Below are positions 8,029-17,572 of a DNA stretch of 20,368 nucleotides, piece by piece. The notes beneath the pieces are model-generated. The model did not search any database, was not told where the DNA came from, and saw only the letters and a list, made by a program, of their open reading frames with translations. The DNA lies in the NCBI GenBank assembly GCA_036503065.1, contig DASXXM010000474.1, positions 1 through 20,368 on the forward strand. Direction: 5' to 3'. Both the position numbers and the translations under genes were made by a program. The DNA comes from DATEPR01 sp036503065 (GTDB taxonomy: Bacteria > Actinomycetota > Actinomycetes > Mycobacteriales > Pseudonocardiaceae). The first letter of the stretch is position 1. Each line of letters starts with the position of its first letter.

Positions 8029-8160
8029 GCGCTGAGGCGTCCAGTGAAGTAGCGGCGGCGTGGGCGAAAAGGCGGTGCGGGCCGTCGGTGCCCAATGGGA
8101 GCATGACAGCTCGGCGGGGAGCGTGTTTCCCGTCGGTGGCCACGGAGGGGAGGTCGCCAA

Positions 8161-9942
8161 GTGGGCCGGTGTGCCCAGCATCGGGATGCGCACAGTGGAC
8201 GGCCGGCTGTGGCTGCTTTCCTGACGCGGCAACCATTCCGTTTGGCTGCCGTGGTTGCCGTCGCGATCGCCGTGCTGGCAGGCTGTACCCAGGCGCCACC
8301 GCCGCCGCTGGTCACGTCGCCCGCCGCGCGGACGTCCGCGGTCCTGCCGACCGACACCTCGCACATCGTCGTCGGCGTCGACGGCATCGGCGGTGGCTAC
8401 AACCCGCACGAACTGTCCGACCAGTCCGCGGTGACCACGGCCCTGTCCACGCTGCTGCTGCCCTCGGTGTTCCGCACCGCGCCGGACGGCACGTCGACGC
8501 TGGACGACACGCTGATGGTGTCCGCGGAAGTGACCAATGCCAGCCCGTTCACCGTCGTGTACCAGGTGCGCACGGACGCCTCCTGGTCGGACGGCACGCC
8601 GATCGACGCGGCCGACTTCGTCTACCTGCGCAGCCAGATGGTCGGCCAGCCGGGGGTGATCGATCCGGCCGGCTACCGGCTGATCTCGGGGATCGCCGCG
8701 CGGAACAACCTGAAGACCATCACGGTGACGTTCGCGAAGGCATATCCGGCCTGGCGGACGCTGTTCGCCGACCTGTTGCCGGCACATCTGCTCAAGGACG
8801 CGCCCGGCGGCTTCGCCACCGCGCTCAGCGGCGGGTTCCCGGCCACCGCGGGCCCGTTCGACATCAAGACGCTCGACTCGGGCGGCGGCGAGATCGTGCT
8901 GGAACGCAGTGACCGCTACTGGGACAAGCCCAGCGTGCTGGACCAGATCGTGTTGACCAAGGCGGACAGCCAGGGCATGGCCGACGCGCTGCGCAGCCGG
9001 GCCGACCAGATCGCCTACAGCAGGGTGGACGCGGCCGGCCTGACCCGCTTCCGTCAGCTGGGCGCCACGGTCGGGTTGACCACCGTGGCCCGGCCGGAGT
9101 TGGCCGCCGTGCTCCTGCGGCCGGGTTCGCCGCAGCTGGCCGACCAGTCGGTGCGGGAGGCGGTCGCGGCGGCCGTGGACCGGGCCGCGCTGATCGCCAC
9201 CGGCACCGGTGGCGGCCCGTCGGCCGGGTTGCCGGCCAACAGTTTGGTGACGGCTCCGTCGCAGCCCGGTTACGCGGCCACCATGCCGGGCAACGCGCCG
9301 GGCGCGGTGCCGAACCCGGCTGCCGTGCCCGGGTTGCTCGCGCAGGCCGGCTACGTCCACACGGCCGCCGGCTGGACGCGGGCCGGACACCAGCTCGGTC
9401 TGGTGATCGGCGCGCCGAACGGCCGGGAACCGTACGTGGCGATCGCGAACCAGCTACGGGCGCAACTGGTGGCCGCCGGCATCCCGGCCACCGTGGTGAC
9501 CCCCGAGCCGACCCAGTTATACGAACAGTTACTGAATCCGGCGTCCGTTGGTACGAACGGTGGGCCGAACGGGGGCACCGCGCCGCTCGACATCCTCGTC
9601 GGGCCGCAGCCCGCTGGTGGCGATCCGGCTACCGAGCTGGCCTCCTGGTTCGGCTGCGCCGCCGCGTCGTCGGCAGGCACGACACCGGTCTCGGCCGGGC
9701 CGCTGAGCTGGTGCGACACCGCGATCCAGCCCACCGTCGATGCCGCGCTGACGGGTGAACTGCCCTGGTCGGACGCTGTGGCCCGGGTCGAGCCGGTGTT
9801 GTGGTCGCTGGCGGTGGCGATCCCGCTGTTCCAGGTGTCCGACGAACTCGCCGTCGGGCCTGAGGTGTCTGGAGTGGACAGTGGGCCCCCACTTGCGGGA
9901 CCATTCTTCGGCGCCGCGACGTGGAACCGCACGAATGGGTGA
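8161..9942 (+). CDS. lpqW: LpqW-like lipoprotein (peptide-binding-protein fold)
   Basis: This encodes 593 residues from the GTG at 8161, preceded by a purine-rich GGAGGGGAGG at good spacing. A GTG at 8209 would also keep the signal peptide but lacks such a site. The signal peptide ends in the lipobox VLAGC, making C42 the lipid-modified residue. The rest has the SBP_bac_5 (DppA/OppA) fold. The opening (GVDGIGGGYNPHELSDQ, then VTNASPFTVVYQVR, and PGVIDPAGYRLISG) closely follows the mycobacterial LpqW pattern as I know it. LpqW does not serve a transporter: it acts at the plasma membrane in control of phosphatidylinositol mannoside and lipoarabinomannan synthesis. Its position straight after typA matches Rv1165-Rv1166. 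No permease is coupled to it, which fits an LpqW role better than transport. A pseudo-importer role cannot be fully excluded because an importer operon lies next door. Confidence 0.85.
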   Translation: MGRCAQHRDAHSGRPAVAAFLTRQPFRLAAVVAVAIAVLAGCTQAPPPPLVTSPAARTSAVLPTDTSHIVVGVDGIGGGYNPHELSDQSAVTTALSTLLLPSVFRTAPDGTSTLDDTLMVSAEVTNASPFTVVYQVRTDASWSDGTPIDAADFVYLRSQMVGQPGVIDPAGYRLISGIAARNNLKTITVTFAKAYPAWRTLFADLLPAHLLKDAPGGFATALSGGFPATAGPFDIKTLDSGGGEIVLERSDRYWDKPSVLDQIVLTKADSQGMADALRSRADQIAYSRVDAAGLTRFRQLGATVGLTTVARPELAAVLLRPGSPQLADQSVREAVAAAVDRAALIATGTGGGPSAGLPANSLVTAPSQPGYAATMPGNAPGAVPNPAAVPGLLAQAGYVHTAAGWTRAGHQLGLVIGAPNGREPYVAIANQLRAQLVAAGIPATVVTPEPTQLYEQLLNPASVGTNGGPNGGTAPLDILVGPQPAGGDPATELASWFGCAAASSAGTTPVSAGPLSWCDTAIQPTVDAALTGELPWSDAVARVEPVLWSLAVAIPLFQVSDELAVGPEVSGVDSGPPLAGPFFGAATWNRTNG

Positions 9943-10057
9943 GGGACACGCACTTCCGGCGTAGTCGAGGCCGATTGTCACGGAGTGTGATTGGTCGGGC
10001 GCGTCGAGGTGTCCCTTATTGCGTTTTTGTTACAACTGGCGAGTAGGTAAGAGATGG

Positions 10058-10092
10058 CAGTGGGTGGAACCCGTCAATCGGTTAAACCACTG
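10058..10092. promoter_or_regulatory. Imperfect dyad upstream of the importer operon
   Basis: CAGTGG (10058-10063) pairs with CCACTG (10087-10092), and inside it AACC (10068-10071) pairs with GGTT (10080-10083). It lies in the 393-nt gene-free stretch 9943-10335, which also has a T-rich run (TTTTTGTTA, 10024-10032) and TAGGTA at 10044-10049, a possible promoter. It is a candidate operator or RNA stem. Confidence 0.35.
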
Positions 10093-10112
10093 GAATACGC
10101 GCAAGTCCCTAC

Positions 10113-10150
10113 GTCCGCTCAGCGGACATTGCCGGCCGGTGACCGGCCGG
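10113..10150. promoter_or_regulatory. Two adjacent perfect dyads upstream of the importer operon
   Basis: GTCCGCT-C-AGCGGAC (10113-10127) is a perfect 15-bp palindrome with a single central base, the geometry of a dimeric repressor site. Five bases later, CCGGCCGG (10132-10139) and CCGGCCGG (10143-10150) form a hairpin around TGA. Farther down, TAGGGT at 10218-10223 is a -10-like hexamer. The palindromes are seen; their role is not known. Confidence 0.5.
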
Positions 10151-10285
10151 TTGCGGGTGGCTACTGACTTGTCACCCTTTGGTCACGATCGCCGCGCGAC
10201 CAGTGACCGCAGCCATCTAGGGTTCTTACCGTGCTGCCACAGCGCGCCGCGTAGGCTCGCGCGGCGTTACACGTCTCGGGCGCAC

Positions 10286-10308
10286 ACCGGCCATGCTTAT
10301 TGGCCGGT
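10286..10308 (+). promoter_or_regulatory. 5' leader hairpin ahead of the binding-protein gene
   Basis: ACCGGCCA (10286-10293) pairs perfectly with TGGCCGGT (10301-10308) around the loop TGCTTAT. It ends 12 nt before the AGGAGG ribosome binding site (10321-10326). It could shield the 5' end of the mRNA or be recognised in trans. Confidence 0.5.
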
Positions 10309-10335
10309 CCCACCCGTGCTAGGAGGGCACGTTTC

Positions 10336-12189
10336 ATGAGGAGATCCAGGGCATACGGTGCGATGGCGCTGCTGGCCGGCGGTGCAGTCGCGTTGAGCGG
10401 CTGCGGCAGCAGCGGCTCCGGTGGCGGTTCCGGGGCAGCCAACAACGGCCCGACGAACGCCGACCCCCAAGCTCTCGCGCTGTCCCAGCCGTACGTCCGG
10501 CCCAAGGTTCCCGACATGGGCTCGATCGCGGTATCGGTCGACGAGACCATGACGAACTACAACAACAATCTCGCGACCACCAACAACGTCTCGAACTTCT
10601 ACATCGACAACCTGGTACAGCCCAGTGTCTTCTTCACCAATGACGTCAAGAACGTCGCCAAGGTGCAGATGGACGGCGACCTGATGTCGTCGGTGAAGGT
10701 TGTTTCGCAGAACCCGCAGGTCATCCAGTACAACATCAAGCCCCAGGCGGTGTGGTCGGACGGCGCTCCGTTCGACTGCGCCGACTTCTACCTGCAGTGG
10801 CTCGCCGGTGCCGTCGACAGCGGTGACGTGGCCAACGCGTTCCAGAACACGATTCCGGGTCTGGACCACATCAGTGGCATCACGTGCGCGAACAACAACA
10901 AGCAGGTGACCGTCAGCTTCTCCAAGCAGTGGGCGGACTGGCAGGGGCTGTTCAGCAACATGGTGCCGGCGCACGTGCTGACCAAGTCGCTCAACATCAC
11001 CGAGGACCAGCTCACCAAGCTGAACGACAGCGCGGCCGGCGACAAGGTCACGCTGCTGAAGGTCGCCGACTTCTACTCCGGTGGCACCAACTCCGATCAC
11101 GGGTTCGCGGGCCTCAACCTGGCCAACGACCTGTCGGCCAACCCGTACATCATCCAGTCCGCGGACGGCAAGGCCGACACCGTGCTGGTGCGCAACCCGA
11201 AGTGGTGGGGTAACCCGGCCGGCCCGGCCAAGATCGACGTCCGGACCAACCGCGATGACCAGTCCGCCTACCAGCAGTTGCAGAACAAGGAAATCCAGAT
11301 CGCAGGCGGCCAGCCCGACGCGGGCGTCGCACAGGAGGTCAAGGCGAGCGGCGGTCAGTACACCCTGATCACCGGTATCGGCGTGACCTTCGAGCACCTG
11401 GACATGCAGGCGGCCAACCCGGTGTTCAAGAAGTACCCGGAACTGCGCAAGGCGTTCTCCGACTGCGTGAACCGGCAGGACGTCATCAACAAGGTCGTCG
11501 CCGACGTGGACCCGGACATCAAGCCCCTTGGCATGACCCTGTTCCTGCCGACCGAGACCGCGTACCAGAACCACTACGCCAACACCGGCAACGGCGACGA
11601 GACCGCCGCCAAGCAGGTGCTGACCGCAGCGGGCTGGACGATGGGCGCGAACGGCTACATGCAGAAGGCCGGCCAGACGGCGACCGTCACCATCGGTCAC
11701 AAGACCAACGCGCGCCGCACGTCGACCGTCCAGGCCATCCAGGCCGAGTGCAAGCCCGCCGGCATCCAGATCCAGGACTTCACGAGTGACGGGTTCAACG
11801 GCAAGAACCTGCCGGCCGGTGACTACCAGGTGGCGCTGTTCGCCTGGACCGGCAGCGCGTTCAAGTCCGGTTTCGACTCGATCTACCAGACCAAGTCGGG
11901 CTCGCTGGGTGGCGCCAACTACCAGGGTTACTCCGACACCAAGGTGGACGCGCTGTTCAACCAGGCGGACGGTGAACTGACCTACTCGAAGCGCACCGCC
12001 GACCTGCAGCAGGCCGACCAGTTGATCGCGCAGGACGGCTTCACCCTGCCGCTGTTCACGCTGCCGGAGTACGGCGTGACCGACGGGTCGATCAAGTCCA
12101 CCGCTCAGGATGGTACGAAGATCTCCATCTCCGACAATGAAGCAGCCAGCGGCATCCTGTGGGACGCCTTCGCCTGGGTGAAGGCCTAG
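10336..12189 (+). CDS. Peptide ABC importer, substrate-binding lipoprotein
   Basis: This encodes 617 residues from the ATG at 10336, with a perfect AGGAGG at 10321-10326. A longer in-frame start at 10300 would overlap the leader hairpin and spoil the signal peptide. MRRSRAYGAMALLAGGAVALSGC is a lipoprotein signal with C23 as the anchor, followed by a Gly/Ser linker. The body is an SBP_bac_5 (DppA/OppA) protein: the PQVIQYNIKPQAVWSDGAPFDCADF segment is the family signature. Two Cys residues (in FDCADF and ITCANN) could form a disulfide outside the membrane. It captures peptides or another ligand of this large family (nickel and opine-type ligands also occur) and delivers them to the permeases encoded next. 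Its reading frame is well separated from the permease gene by a strong hairpin, so it may be made in excess, as binding proteins usually are. Ligand unknown. Confidence 0.93.
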   Translation: MRRSRAYGAMALLAGGAVALSGCGSSGSGGGSGAANNGPTNADPQALALSQPYVRPKVPDMGSIAVSVDETMTNYNNNLATTNNVSNFYIDNLVQPSVFFTNDVKNVAKVQMDGDLMSSVKVVSQNPQVIQYNIKPQAVWSDGAPFDCADFYLQWLAGAVDSGDVANAFQNTIPGLDHISGITCANNNKQVTVSFSKQWADWQGLFSNMVPAHVLTKSLNITEDQLTKLNDSAAGDKVTLLKVADFYSGGTNSDHGFAGLNLANDLSANPYIIQSADGKADTVLVRNPKWWGNPAGPAKIDVRTNRDDQSAYQQLQNKEIQIAGGQPDAGVAQEVKASGGQYTLITGIGVTFEHLDMQAANPVFKKYPELRKAFSDCVNRQDVINKVVADVDPDIKPLGMTLFLPTETAYQNHYANTGNGDETAAKQVLTAAGWTMGANGYMQKAGQTATVTIGHKTNARRTSTVQAIQAECKPAGIQIQDFTSDGFNGKNLPAGDYQVALFAWTGSAFKSGFDSIYQTKSGSLGGANYQGYSDTKVDALFNQADGELTYSKRTADLQQADQLIAQDGFTLPLFTLPEYGVTDGSIKSTAQDGTKISISDNEAASGILWDAFAWVKA

Positions 12190-12251
12190 GCACCGGCAGG
12201 GCGCAACAAAACTGGATGACCACCCACTCGCTGGAGTGACGGTCGTGTGAG

Positions 12252-12288
12252 ACACGGGAGCCGGCGCCACAAGCGTCGGCCCCCGTGT
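12252..12288 (+). promoter_or_regulatory. Strong intercistronic hairpin between binding protein and permease
   Basis: ACACGGG (12252-12258) pairs with CCCGTGT (12282-12288). After one A-C mismatch, GCCGGCGC (12260-12267) pairs with GCGTCGGC (12273-12280) with one G-U pair, closing on loop CACAA. That gives 15 pairs with no T-run after it. It starts 63 nt past the binding-protein stop and 59 nt before the permease start. It is a likely partial terminator or a 3' stabiliser of the binding-protein message. Confidence 0.7.
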
Positions 12289-12346
12289 ACACGGTGAACC
12301 CCGTCCGCCCGACCGGCCCGGCGGGGGTCCCACCTGGGAGGATTGG

Positions 12347-13345
12347 ATGCTTCGCTACGTCATTCGCCGGATCCTGATCTCGATCCCGATCGTGATCCTG
12401 GCGACGTTCCTGTGTTTCGCGCTGGTCACCGCCATGGGCGATCCCCTCGGCGACTGGAAGACGCAGCGACCGCGGTTGCCGGCGGCGGTCGCCGCCGAGG
12501 AGGCGATCGTCGGCTACGACCAGCCGTTCTTCACGCGGTACGGTCACTGGGCGGTCAATTTCGTCGAGGGCAACTGGAATCGCAACGTGGTGCCCGGCGA
12601 CAACAACCAGCCGGTGAAGCCACAGATCATTTCCGCGCTCGGGGTCACCGCGAAACTGGTGCTCTTCGCCGAACTGATCTCGATCGCGATCGGCATGCTC
12701 ACCGGGGTGGTGAGCGCCGTCCGACAGTATTCCATGTTCGACTATTCGATAACCGGCATCGCCTTCGTGCTCTTCTCGATGCCGTTGTTCTGTATCGCCA
12801 TCATGCTCAAGTCGATCGCGCCGCCGTTGAACAACTGGCTCCAGTCCATCGGCTTCGGTAGATGGATCACCACCGCGGGACCACCGACATCCGGTTATAC
12901 CGGCGGCTTCTGGCATGTCATCTATCAGTTCACCGGTGTCTATATCCTCCCGGTGATCTGCCTGTTCGCCATTTCGTTCGCGCTCTACAGCCGATTCCAA
13001 CGCGGCTCGATGCTGGACGTGCTGAACTCCGACTACGTGCGGACCGCGCAGGCGAAGGGGCTGTCCCAGTCCAGGGTCATCTTCCGGCACGCCTTCCGCA
13101 ACGCGCTGATCCCGGTGGTCACCGTGGCCTCACTGAACATCGGTGCGGTGTTCTCCGGCGCGATCATCACCGAGCGGGTGTTCAACTGGCAGGGCATGGG
13201 GACGTTGATCGTGAACGCGGTGCAAACCGTCGAACCGTGGATGGTGCTCGCGTGGCTCGTGGTCACCGCGGTGTTCATCATCCTCTTCGTGTTGGTCTCG
13301 GACATCCTGTACGCCTACCTCGACCCGAGGATTCGCCTTGACTAA
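12347..13345 (+). CDS. Peptide ABC importer permease (DppB/OppB type)
   Basis: This encodes 332 residues from an ATG with GGGAGG at 12336-12341, 5 nt upstream. It begins with the family's MLRYVIRRILISIPIVILATFLCFAL first membrane helix. An external loop of about 70 residues follows (QPFFTRYGHWAVNFVEGNW is characteristic), then five more helices. The cytoplasmic EAA loop YVRTAQAKGLSQSRVIFRHAFRNALIPVV couples to the ATPases. The C-terminus ends in DILYAYLDPRIRLD, the normal family ending. It forms a heterodimeric channel with the next gene product in the plasma membrane. The stop overlaps the next start by 8 nt. Confidence 0.95.
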   Translation: MLRYVIRRILISIPIVILATFLCFALVTAMGDPLGDWKTQRPRLPAAVAAEEAIVGYDQPFFTRYGHWAVNFVEGNWNRNVVPGDNNQPVKPQIISALGVTAKLVLFAELISIAIGMLTGVVSAVRQYSMFDYSITGIAFVLFSMPLFCIAIMLKSIAPPLNNWLQSIGFGRWITTAGPPTSGYTGGFWHVIYQFTGVYILPVICLFAISFALYSRFQRGSMLDVLNSDYVRTAQAKGLSQSRVIFRHAFRNALIPVVTVASLNIGAVFSGAIITERVFNWQGMGTLIVNAVQTVEPWMVLAWLVVTAVFIILFVLVSDILYAYLDPRIRLD

Positions 13346-14309
13346 TCCAACTGTCGAAGTCGCGGCGGAGGCGTCCACCAGCTCGGTTCAGGAGTTGTCG
13401 GCTTCGACGTTCGACGCGACCACGGCCCGCCGGCAGAGCGTCGTGATCATTCGTCGCTTCCTGCGCCACCGCCTCGCGATGATCAGCCTGTTCGTCTTCG
13501 TCGCGCTGTTCCTGTTCGCGTTCATCGGCGGCGCGCTGTGGAAGTACAGCTACGCCTTCGAGGACGTCAGCGGCGGCGGCCGCTACCTGGCGCCCACCGC
13601 CGACCATCCCTTCGGCACCGACGCGCTGGCCGCGGACAGCATGGCCCAGGTGCTGCGCGGTACGCAGTTCTCCCTCGTGATCGCGTTGGTCGTCGCGTCC
13701 CTGTCCACCAGCATCGGCGTGGTGCTCGGCGCGCTCGCCGGCTTCTTCCGCGGCTGGGTGGACAGCCTGATCAGCCGGTTCATCGACCTGGTGCTGGTCA
13801 TTCCGGCCATCGTGCTCGTCGGCGTGCTGTCCCGTAACTCGTTCGGCTCGTCCGCGACGTCCGGCGGTGGCGGCAACTGGTACATCATCGCGTTGTTCCT
13901 CGGCCTGACCCTGTGGACCAGCGTTGCCCGCGTGATCCGCGGCATGACGTTGTCGTTGCGCGAGAAGGAGTTCGTCGAGGCGGCCCGCGCGCTCGGTGGC
14001 GGGGTCGGCCGGCTGGTGTTCCGGCACATCCTGCCCAACACGCTGGACGTCATCATCGTGAACGCCACGATCGCGGTGTCCCAGGCGGTGTTGGCCGAGG
14101 CGGCGCTGTCGTTCATCGGGCTTGGCGTCCATCCACCGAACACGTCGCTCGGGCTGCTGATCAACCAGAACCAGTTGGAGATCTCGCTGCATCCCTGGTT
14201 GTTCTGGTTCCCGTTCGTGTTCATCATCCTCATCTCGCTGACGGCGAACTTCATCGGTGACGGCCTGCGTGACGCGTTCGACCCGAGGCAGAAGCGGGTG
14301 CGTGCATGA
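13338..14309 (+). CDS. Peptide ABC importer permease (DppC/OppC type)
   Basis: This encodes 323 residues from a TTG at 13338 that lies within the end of the preceding gene. GAGG at 13327-13330, 7 nt upstream, supports this rare start, and no ATG or GTG gives a sensible alternative before the conserved N-terminal region. A hydrophilic tail of about 35 residues precedes the first helix (RHRLAMISLFVFVALFLFAFI), as usual in DppC. The HPFGTDALAADSMAQVLRGTQFSL segment is the family hallmark before the transport core. The EAA loop is EFVEAARALGGGVGRLVFRHILPN, and the end is GDGLRDAFDPRQKRVRA. It pairs with the DppB-type subunit. Translation is probably coupled to it. Confidence 0.95.
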   Translation: MTNPTVEVAAEASTSSVQELSASTFDATTARRQSVVIIRRFLRHRLAMISLFVFVALFLFAFIGGALWKYSYAFEDVSGGGRYLAPTADHPFGTDALAADSMAQVLRGTQFSLVIALVVASLSTSIGVVLGALAGFFRGWVDSLISRFIDLVLVIPAIVLVGVLSRNSFGSSATSGGGGNWYIIALFLGLTLWTSVARVIRGMTLSLREKEFVEAARALGGGVGRLVFRHILPNTLDVIIVNATIAVSQAVLAEAALSFIGLGVHPPNTSLGLLINQNQLEISLHPWLFWFPFVFIILISLTANFIGDGLRDAFDPRQKRVRA

Positions 14310-14349
14310 CCGGGACGACGCGGACCCACCGGAACACGGAGGCGCAGGC

Positions 14350-15602
14350 ATGACCGCGCGACACAGGAGTTCGAACGGCGACGGCGCGATCGACACGCTG
14401 AACCCGGACGAACTCGGGTCCGGTGCCGTCGGCCGGGGCACGTCCGACGACAGCGAACTGCTGGTGGTGGACGACCTCTCGGTCGGCTTCGGCACCGAGG
14501 ACGGCACCGTGCACGCGGTGCGCAACGTCTCCTTCACCCTGGGCACCCGGCAGGTGCTGGGCATCGTCGGTGAGTCCGGCTCCGGCAAGTCGGTGTCCTC
14601 GATGGCGATCATGGGCCTGCTGCCCAAGACCGCCACGGTGACCGGCTCCATCAAGTTCCACGGCCGGGAGCTGGTCGGGCTGCCCTACGGCGAACTGCGC
14701 AAGCTGCGCGGCAGCGGCATCTCGATGATCTTCCAGGACCCGATGACCTCGATGAACCCGGTGTTCACCGTCGGCTGGCAGCTGTCGGAGGCCTACCGGG
14801 CGCACCACAACGTCTCCAAGCGGGCGGCGTGGGCGAAGTCGGTCGAGGCACTGGAGATGGTCGGCATCCCGCAGCCCGACCGCAGGGCGGCGCAGTACCC
14901 GCACGAGTTCTCCGGTGGCATGCGGCAACGGGCGGTGATCGCGATGTCGATCATCAACGACCCCGAGCTGATCATCGCCGACGAGCCGACCACCGCGTTG
15001 GACGTCACCGTGCAGGCCCAGATCCTGGAGACGCTGATCCGGATCAAGGACGAGACCAACGCCGCCGTGATCATGATCACCCACGACCTCGGCGTCGTCG
15101 CCGGCATGGTGGACCGGGTGCAGGTGATGTACGGCGGCACGGTGGTCGAGTCCGGCGTGGTGGAAGAGGTCTTCGCGGCACCGCGGATGCCCTACACCAT
15201 CGGGCTGCTCGGCTCGATCCCCAACCCGGCCATGGTCGGCAAGCGGCTCACCCCGATCAAGGGCGCGCCGCCCTCGCTGATGAACCTGCCGAACGGCTGC
15301 CCGTTCACGCCCCGCTGCCCGCTCGCCATCGACGAGTGCCGCGAGTCCGAACCGGCGCTGACCGAGACCGACCGGCGCGACCATCGCGCCCGGTGCCACC
15401 GGTGGTCGGACCTGCTCACCATCGAGTCGCCGCAGTTGCTGTTCGATCAGCAGGAGATCGGCATGGTGGAGAACCCGGCAGCCCTCACCGCGGCCGATCC
15501 GGACCTGCCGATCATGGAGGACGTCATCAGCGTCGAACAGCGCATGGCGGCCGCGGCGGAAGACCGCGAGGCAGAGCACAACAGCAGCGAGGAGACGACC
15601 TC

Positions 15603-15606
<4 letters not shown>
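14350..15606 (+). CDS. Peptide ABC importer ATPase (DppD/OppD type)
   Basis: This encodes 418 residues from the ATG at 14350, chosen because GGAGG lies at 14338-14342 with a 7-nt spacer. The open frame extends upstream into the permease gene and gives no homologous sequence. Walker A is GESGSGKS (residues 74-81, K80), followed by the Q-loop FQDPMTSMNP, the ABC signature SGGMRQR (from residue 188), Walker B IIADEP (E212) and the H-loop ITHDLG. The C-terminal oligopeptide-transporter domain has NGCPFTPRCPLAIDECRESEP, a Cys pattern that holds an iron-sulfur cluster in this family. About 60 further acidic residues (ending EHNSSEETTS) go beyond the usual end and look disordered. It works as a heterodimer with the next gene product to power import. 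Confidence 0.95.
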
Positions 15607-16667
<1,061 letters not shown>

Positions 16668-16676
16668 GCTTGTTCG

Positions 16677-16722
16677 GTGACCGGCACATCGGGTGGTTCG
16701 CCCGGTGTGCCGGTCACGTTTT
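16677..16722 (+). terminator. Intrinsic terminator of the importer operon
   Basis: GTGACCGGCACATCGGG (16677-16693) pairs with CCCGGTGTGCCGGTCAC (16701-16717) over 17 positions (16 Watson-Crick and one G-U) around the loop TGGTTCG. GTTTT follows directly (16718-16722). It begins 9 nt after the last ATPase stop and is the clearest classical terminator in the window. Confidence 0.92.
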
Positions 16723-16735
16723 CGTTGACACGGGG

Positions 16736-17572
16736 GTGTTTCCATTGACGTTGACCGCGCCGCCGCGCCTGCTGCTGGTGCACGCGCATCCGGACGACGA
16801 GACACTGTGGACCGGCGGCACGATCGCCAGGTACGCCGCGCGCGGCGGGCAGGTCACGGTGGTCACGTGCACCCTGGGCGAGGAGGGCGAGATCATCCCG
16901 CCCGCACTGGCCGGGCTGGTCGCCGCCGAGGCCGATCAACTGGGCGGCTACCGGGTCGGCGAGCTGCGGTCCGCGTGTGCCGCGCTCGGCGTGACCGACC
17001 ATCGTTTCCTGGGTGGGATCGGGCGGTGGCGCGACTCCGGCATGGCGGGTGATCCGGCCAACGACCATCCCAGGGCGTTCCTGCGCGGCTCACCGGCCGA
17101 GCAGGCGGCCGCGCTTCGCGAGATCATCGACGAGGTGCGGCCGCAGGTCGTGGTCAGCTACGCGGCGGACGGTGGGTACGGCCATCCCGACCACATCCGG
17201 GCGCACGAGGTCACCGTGGCGGCCGCGACGGGGGTGGCCAGGGTGTTCTACACGGTCCAGTCACGCAGGGCCACCGAATCGGGCGTGGCCGAGTTGGCGG
17301 GTCTGCCGTATCGGTTGCCGGCGCCCGGGGAACTGCCGGTGGTCGACGACGAGACGATCACCACGGTGATCGACATCTCGGACTGCCTGCCGGCCAAGCT
17401 ACGCGCGATGCGGGCCCACGCCACCCAGATCACCGTGTGGGAGGACCGGGCCTACGCGTTGTCCAATCTCGTGGCGCAGCCGGTGCTGCCGCACGAGTAC
17501 TTCCGGTTGGCTTCGGGGTCTGTTGCCGGCGCCGAGAGGGACCTGTTCGGCGGCCTGGCCGGTGTGTCGTGA
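16736..17572 (+). CDS. mshB: Mycothiol biosynthesis deacetylase MshB
   Basis: This encodes 278 residues from the GTG at 16736; a TTG at 16745 is almost as good, because G-rich bases at 16732-16738 could be its ribosome site. Anything earlier would fall inside the terminator of the preceding operon. It is a PIG-L-fold zinc deacetylase that removes acetate from GlcNAc-inositol to give GlcN-inositol, the third step of mycothiol synthesis in the cytoplasm. The metal site is HAHPDDE (H18 and D21 as ligands, D20 as general base) plus H150 in GGYGHPDH. VTCTLGEEGE, ADQLGGYRVGEL and GRWRDSGMAG are specific to MshB rather than to the related amidase Mca. It is a little shorter than the M. tuberculosis enzyme (303). 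It overlaps the next gene, as at Rv1170-Rv1171. Confidence 0.93.
   Translation: MFPLTLTAPPRLLLVHAHPDDETLWTGGTIARYAARGGQVTVVTCTLGEEGEIIPPALAGLVAAEADQLGGYRVGELRSACAALGVTDHRFLGGIGRWRDSGMAGDPANDHPRAFLRGSPAEQAAALREIIDEVRPQVVVSYAADGGYGHPDHIRAHEVTVAAATGVARVFYTVQSRRATESGVAELAGLPYRLPAPGELPVVDDETITTVIDISDCLPAKLRAMRAHATQITVWEDRAYALSNLVAQPVLPHEYFRLASGSVAGAERDLFGGLAGVS

Noticed and set aside
8161..9942. First binding-protein-like gene as a second component of the peptide importer
   Set aside because: It is separated from the importer by about 390 bp of regulatory sequence, follows typA as lpqW does, and its sequence fits LpqW; a transport role is not favoured.
10297..12333. A 678-codon minus-strand frame across the binding-protein gene
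   Set aside because: It is antisense to a well-supported lipoprotein gene with a ribosome site; the composition is that of a high-GC shadow frame.
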